A stretch of DNA of 16,545 nt from CAYWBI01 sp964456445 (GTDB taxonomy: Bacteria; Calditrichota; Calditrichia; Calditrichales; J004), in contig CAYWBI010000080.1 of assembly GCA_964456445.1 (NCBI GenBank), forward strand, positions 1 through 16,545. The letters are read 5' to 3'. The first letter of the stretch is position 1; every line of letters begins with the position of its first letter. Of the stretch, positions 13,959 to 16,545 are shown piece after piece. Under the pieces are notes generated by a model. The model saw only the letters and a list, made by a program, of their open reading frames with translations, searched no databases and had not been told where the DNA came from. The translations under genes were made by a program, and so were the position numbers.

Positions 13959-14858
13959 GTGAGTATTCTGGTTGTTGGTTCCATCGCCTATGATTCTGTT
14001 GAGACGCCGTTTGGCAAACGGGAAAATGCGCTGGGCGGTTCCACAATTTATTTTAGTTCCGCCGCCGGTATTTTTGCACCGGTCAATATTGTTGGTGTGG
14101 TTGGCGACGATTTTAATCATGAGGATATTGCTTTTTTAGAGGATCGTCAGGTGAACTTTGACGGGATGCACCGTGCCGAGGGAAAAACGTTTCGTTGGGG
14201 CGGAAAGTATCATGCCAATATGAACAAACGTGACACACTCTTTACCGATTTGAACGTGTTCGAAAGCTTTAAGCCGGAAATCCCCCGGAGCCATCGGGAC
14301 CCCCGCTATTTATTTCTGGCCAATATCGACCCGGATTTGCAATTGGAAGTTCTCAGCCAGGTTAACAAACCGCAATTGGTTGTTCTGGATACGATGAACC
14401 TGTGGATCGATATAAAACGCGATTCATTGGAGAAGGTGGTGCGTAAATCCGATATCCTGATCCTTAATGACGAAGAGTTGATGGATTTTAGCGGGGAAGC
14501 CAATCTGGTGAAAGCTGTGCGCAAGGTTTCTGCCATGGGCCCGGAATCAATTGTGGTCAAACGCGGAGAATATGGCGCCTTGCTCTATTCCGGTGAGCAT
14601 TTCTTTTTTACACCTGCTTTTCCCCTGGAACGGGTAGTGGACCCGACCGGGGCGGGCGATACCTTTGCCGGTGGATTTTTGGGTCATATCGCCTCACAGA
14701 ACAAACATGATGCGGCCACTCTGCGTGAGGCCATTGTTTATGGCAGCGTTACCGCCTCTTTTACCGTGGAAGATTTTAGCATGGAACGGCTCAAATCGCT
14801 CGATCGGGGGCAAATTGATAAACGTTATGAAGTGATGCGCAGGATGGTAAGGATTTAA
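13959..14858 (+). CDS. PfkB family carbohydrate/nucleoside kinase
   Basis: The 299-residue ribokinase-fold enzyme transfers phosphate from ATP to a sugar or nucleoside hydroxyl in the cytoplasm. Visible parts are the N-terminal VVGSIAYDSVETPFG (5-19), the substrate-side GG at 26-27, VGVVGDDF (46-52), and the PfkB signature 2 DPTGAGDTFAGG (228-239) with the catalytic base D234 and anion hole GAGD. The N-terminal VETPFG type is shared by a group of otherwise uncharacterised sugar kinases in diverse bacteria, so I give no substrate. GTG 13959 is supported by GGAG 6 nt upstream. The gene is transcribed alone and converges on the histidine kinase gene, with the two stop codons overlapping over 4 bp (14855-14858). 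Confidence 0.93.
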   Translation: MSILVVGSIAYDSVETPFGKRENALGGSTIYFSSAAGIFAPVNIVGVVGDDFNHEDIAFLEDRQVNFDGMHRAEGKTFRWGGKYHANMNKRDTLFTDLNVFESFKPEIPRSHRDPRYLFLANIDPDLQLEVLSQVNKPQLVVLDTMNLWIDIKRDSLEKVVRKSDILILNDEELMDFSGEANLVKAVRKVSAMGPESIVVKRGEYGALLYSGEHFFFTPAFPLERVVDPTGAGDTFAGGFLGHIASQNKHDAATLREAIVYGSVTASFTVEDFSMERLKSLDRGQIDKRYEVMRRMVRI

Positions 14859-16024
14859 ACTTCCGCCGGCGCTTTTTCCTCTGATTTTTCATAGGGCATC
14901 ACGATGGTAAAAACGCTTCCTATACCCGGTTTGCTTTGAACAAATACATCGCCGTTCGCCGCTTGTATGATTTCTTTTACAAGCGAAAGCCCTACGCCAA
15001 TCCCCCCGCCCATAAATTCGGTTTGTGAACTTGAGTGGTGCATTACGTCCTGCACTTCATAAAAGGGTTCAAAAATATAACCGATCTTGTCCGCTGGAAT
15101 ACCGATCCCTGTATCTTCGATTGATATATATACCTTTTTATCATGGGCTGTATTTTTAACCCTGATGGACACGTCCCCGCCCTGGTCTGTAAATTTAAGG
15201 GCATTTTGCAGCAATTCCCTTAGCGCCCTGTGCATGTTGCTTTTATCTGCCTTGATACGGATATCCCGTTTGTTGGAATAGACAGCGAAAGCGATGTCCC
15301 TGTTTTCAAACAATATTTTCATTTCATTTCCAACGCTGACTATGGCGTCCAACAGGTTAAAGGATCGGATGCTTTGTTGTGAGAGGGATTTATCAACACT
15401 GGATAAATTGTGCATTCGTTCCACAAGATCGATCATCTCGTTTATGGTACCGGATATGATTGTAAAGTATTCATCAAGTCCGTCATCTTTGGATTCAACA
15501 CTCATCTCTATAAGTTCAAAGTAACCTTTTATAACAGCCAATGGCGTGCGCAATTCATGGTTTGTTATGGTGATAAATTTATCTTTAAGCTCGTTGACCT
15601 GTCTAAGTTTTTCATTCACATCGCGTAATGCTTTGTTTTCATCCTGTGCCCGGATGTGCTGAACACAGCGTGATAAGACAATTTTGACATGGTCAAGCCC
15701 AACCGGTTTGGTAATGTAGTCGAAGGCGCCTTCCTTCATGGCTACGATGGCATTTTCGATGGTGGCGAAACCGGTCATGACGATCACTTCGACCTTTGGG
15801 TTTTTTTTCTTGATACGTTTGAGCGTTTCCAGGCCATCCATAACCGGCATGTTCAGATCGGTTATAACGATATCATAATTTTTCTGTGCGGTCATCGCAA
15901 GCCCGTTTTTGCCATTTTCGGCCGTATCGACATCGTAGCCCAACATACTGAACATATCGATATAGCTCTCGCGTACCATCGGCTCATCTTCAATAACCAG
16001 CAATTTTAGGTTAGAATTTTCCAT
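14855..16024 (-). CDS. Response regulator receiver-histidine kinase (receiver first)
   Basis: The 389-residue cytosolic signalling protein has no membrane segment or PAS domain. The receiver domain (about 6-122) has acidic pocket E12-D13, phospho-acceptor D56, T84 and K106. A coiled-coil linker (about 124-148) leads to the HisKA domain with the H-box NHELRTPL (phospho-acceptor H156), then HATPase_c with N-box LLQNALKF (N274), G1 DTGIGIP (304-310) and G2 GGGIGVGLSLVK (339-350). All catalytic residues are present. A receiver placed before the kinase suggests that phosphorylation of D56 by another kinase controls H156, a relay design. No output DNA-binding domain or partner regulator is in the window. 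The small gene upstream ends 9 bp before the start, so both are cotranscribed. No strong ribosome site precedes ATG 16024. Confidence 0.95.
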   Translation of the reverse strand: MENSNLKLLVIEDEPMVRESYIDMFSMLGYDVDTAENGKNGLAMTAQKNYDIVITDLNMPVMDGLETLKRIKKKNPKVEVIVMTGFATIENAIVAMKEGAFDYITKPVGLDHVKIVLSRCVQHIRAQDENKALRDVNEKLRQVNELKDKFITITNHELRTPLAVIKGYFELIEMSVESKDDGLDEYFTIISGTINEMIDLVERMHNLSSVDKSLSQQSIRSFNLLDAIVSVGNEMKILFENRDIAFAVYSNKRDIRIKADKSNMHRALRELLQNALKFTDQGGDVSIRVKNTAHDKKVYISIEDTGIGIPADKIGYIFEPFYEVQDVMHHSSSQTEFMGGGIGVGLSLVKEIIQAANGDVFVQSKPGIGSVFTIVMPYEKSEEKAPAEV

Positions 16025-16033
16025 GTTATTAAC

Positions 16034-16297
16034 TTAGTTAGAGTGATGATTTAGTGGACTTGTGACAATAAGCTTACGAATGGCTTCCAGTTCGCCGTTT
16101 ATCTTGTTAAGATAGTTTGACGTTCGGGTATCCGTTAAATACAGCTTCTCCTCCAGCAGGAATACCGACGCGTTTAGAACATTCAACCGTACACGCAGGT
16201 TTTCAATCAACCTTTGATAATCTTCGGTAGTGGGCGCAATGTTGGATAAGGTTTTCGGTTTATCCATGATTTTGTGCATCCTAATTAAAGTTAACAT
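16034..16297 (-). CDS. Small helical protein upstream of the receiver-kinase, unknown
   Basis: I do not recognise this protein. The longest frame has 87 residues, nearly all predicted as two long amphipathic helices: roughly 25-52 (DYQRLIENLRVRLNVLNASVFLLEEKL as landmark) and 57-78 (around NYLNKINGELEAIRKLI), with a His-containing tail. This could be a coiled-coil or four-helix dimer, such as a regulator of the adjacent kinase. ATG 16297, 16279 and 16267 are all in frame; 16267 (MDKPKTLS) has AGGA 11 nt upstream and is the best supported, although not strongly. The 9-bp gap to the kinase gene indicates an operon. Reality rests on this position and on the open frame. Confidence 0.6.
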   Translation of the reverse strand: MLTLIRMHKIMDKPKTLSNIAPTTEDYQRLIENLRVRLNVLNASVFLLEEKLYLTDTRTSNYLNKINGELEAIRKLIVTSPLNHHSN

Positions 16298-16419
16298 CCG
16301 TGTTAGCTGTTATTCAGTTTCGGAAGCTCCTATAATCAATATGAGGAAATCGAGTAAAAATGGCTGAAAACGGTCATAAAAAAAAGTATGTTGTGATAGC
16401 AAAAAATCTATAATAAATC

Positions 16420-16448
16420 TTGACAGAATTTCATAAGTTATTTATATT
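16420..16448 (+). promoter_or_regulatory. Sigma70-like promoter of tRNA-Asn
   Basis: Perfect TTGACA (16420-16425), 17-nt spacer and TATATT (16443-16448), ending 23 nt before the tRNA. Strong promoters of this type are usual for tRNA genes. Confidence 0.8.
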
Positions 16449-16471
16449 CTAAGCTCTTTTAAAAAACATAA

Positions 16472-16544
16472 TCCGGCGTAGCTCAATTGGCAGAGCGGGT
16501 GACTGTTAATCACTAGGTTGTAGGTTCGAGTCCTACCGCCGGAG
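16472..16544 (+). tRNA. tRNA-Asn (anticodon GTT)
   Basis: The 73-nt cloverleaf is complete. Acceptor strands TCCGGCG and CGCCGGA pair over 7 bp, with discriminator G at 16544. The D stem is GCTC/GAGC, the anticodon stem GGTGA/TCACT with loop CTGTTAA (anticodon GTT at 16505-16507), and the T arm GTAGG/CCTAC with loop TTCGAGT. The window ends one base later, so it cannot be seen whether CCA is encoded. Confidence 0.97.
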
Positions 16545-16545
16545 C

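Noticed and set aside
16472..16545. Integration site for a mobile element at the tRNA-Asn gene
   Set aside because: The window ends right after the tRNA, and no integrase or repeated tRNA 3' end is seen inside the window.

Overview
The window reads as a piece of a Gram-negative (diderm) bacterial chromosome of moderate G+C. Evidence for an outer membrane is a TolC-type lipoprotein, an RND pump with a periplasmic adaptor and a possible outer-membrane barrel protein. The set of families (Uma2 nuclease, LytR_C protein, RsfS, a receiver-first histidine kinase, heptamer repeats) would fit a member or relative of the Fibrobacterota/Chlorobiota/Bacteroidota group or a neighbouring candidate phylum. 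This placement is a guess; nothing here proves it. A run of exactly 100 N at 13631-13730 marks a scaffold join, so the window comes from a draft or metagenomic assembly.

Region 1 (1-342, minus) is the N-terminal 114 residues of a Uma2-family putative nuclease, cut by the window edge. Nothing convincing lies in 343-482.

Region 2 (483-10044, all minus strand) is a heavy-metal resistance island. In transcription order it holds an ArsR/SmtB-type metal sensor, a small secreted Cys/His-rich protein of unknown function, a CzcC/TolC-like outer-membrane lipoprotein, a short CzcB-like adaptor lipoprotein, a CzcA/CusA-like RND pump, a divergent PII-like protein and a P1B-type metal ATPase. A di-haem cytochrome c follows, probably with its own promoter. 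The inferred logic is that the ATPase moves metal from cytoplasm to periplasm, the RND tripartite pump expels it from the cell, the PII-like protein may tune pump or ATPase, and the sensor de-represses the set. Three related operator-like sites (two upstream of the sensor gene, one between it and the next gene) support regulation by the sensor. A terminator-like hairpin between the pump and the PII-like gene may lower expression of the last two genes.

Region 3 (10045-10388) is a divergent intergenic region. Region 4 (10389-13596, plus) has an exported protein with a terminator, then a LytR_C protein, rsfS and argS packed as a housekeeping operon.

Region 5 (13597-13818) is an array of degenerate 7-bp repeats around the assembly gap, starting at the base after the argS stop. 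Region 6 has a PfkB-family kinase (plus, with a good sigma70-like promoter) whose stop overlaps the stop of a convergent receiver-histidine kinase gene, preceded in its operon by a small helical protein. The window ends with a tRNA-Asn(GTT) behind a strong promoter.
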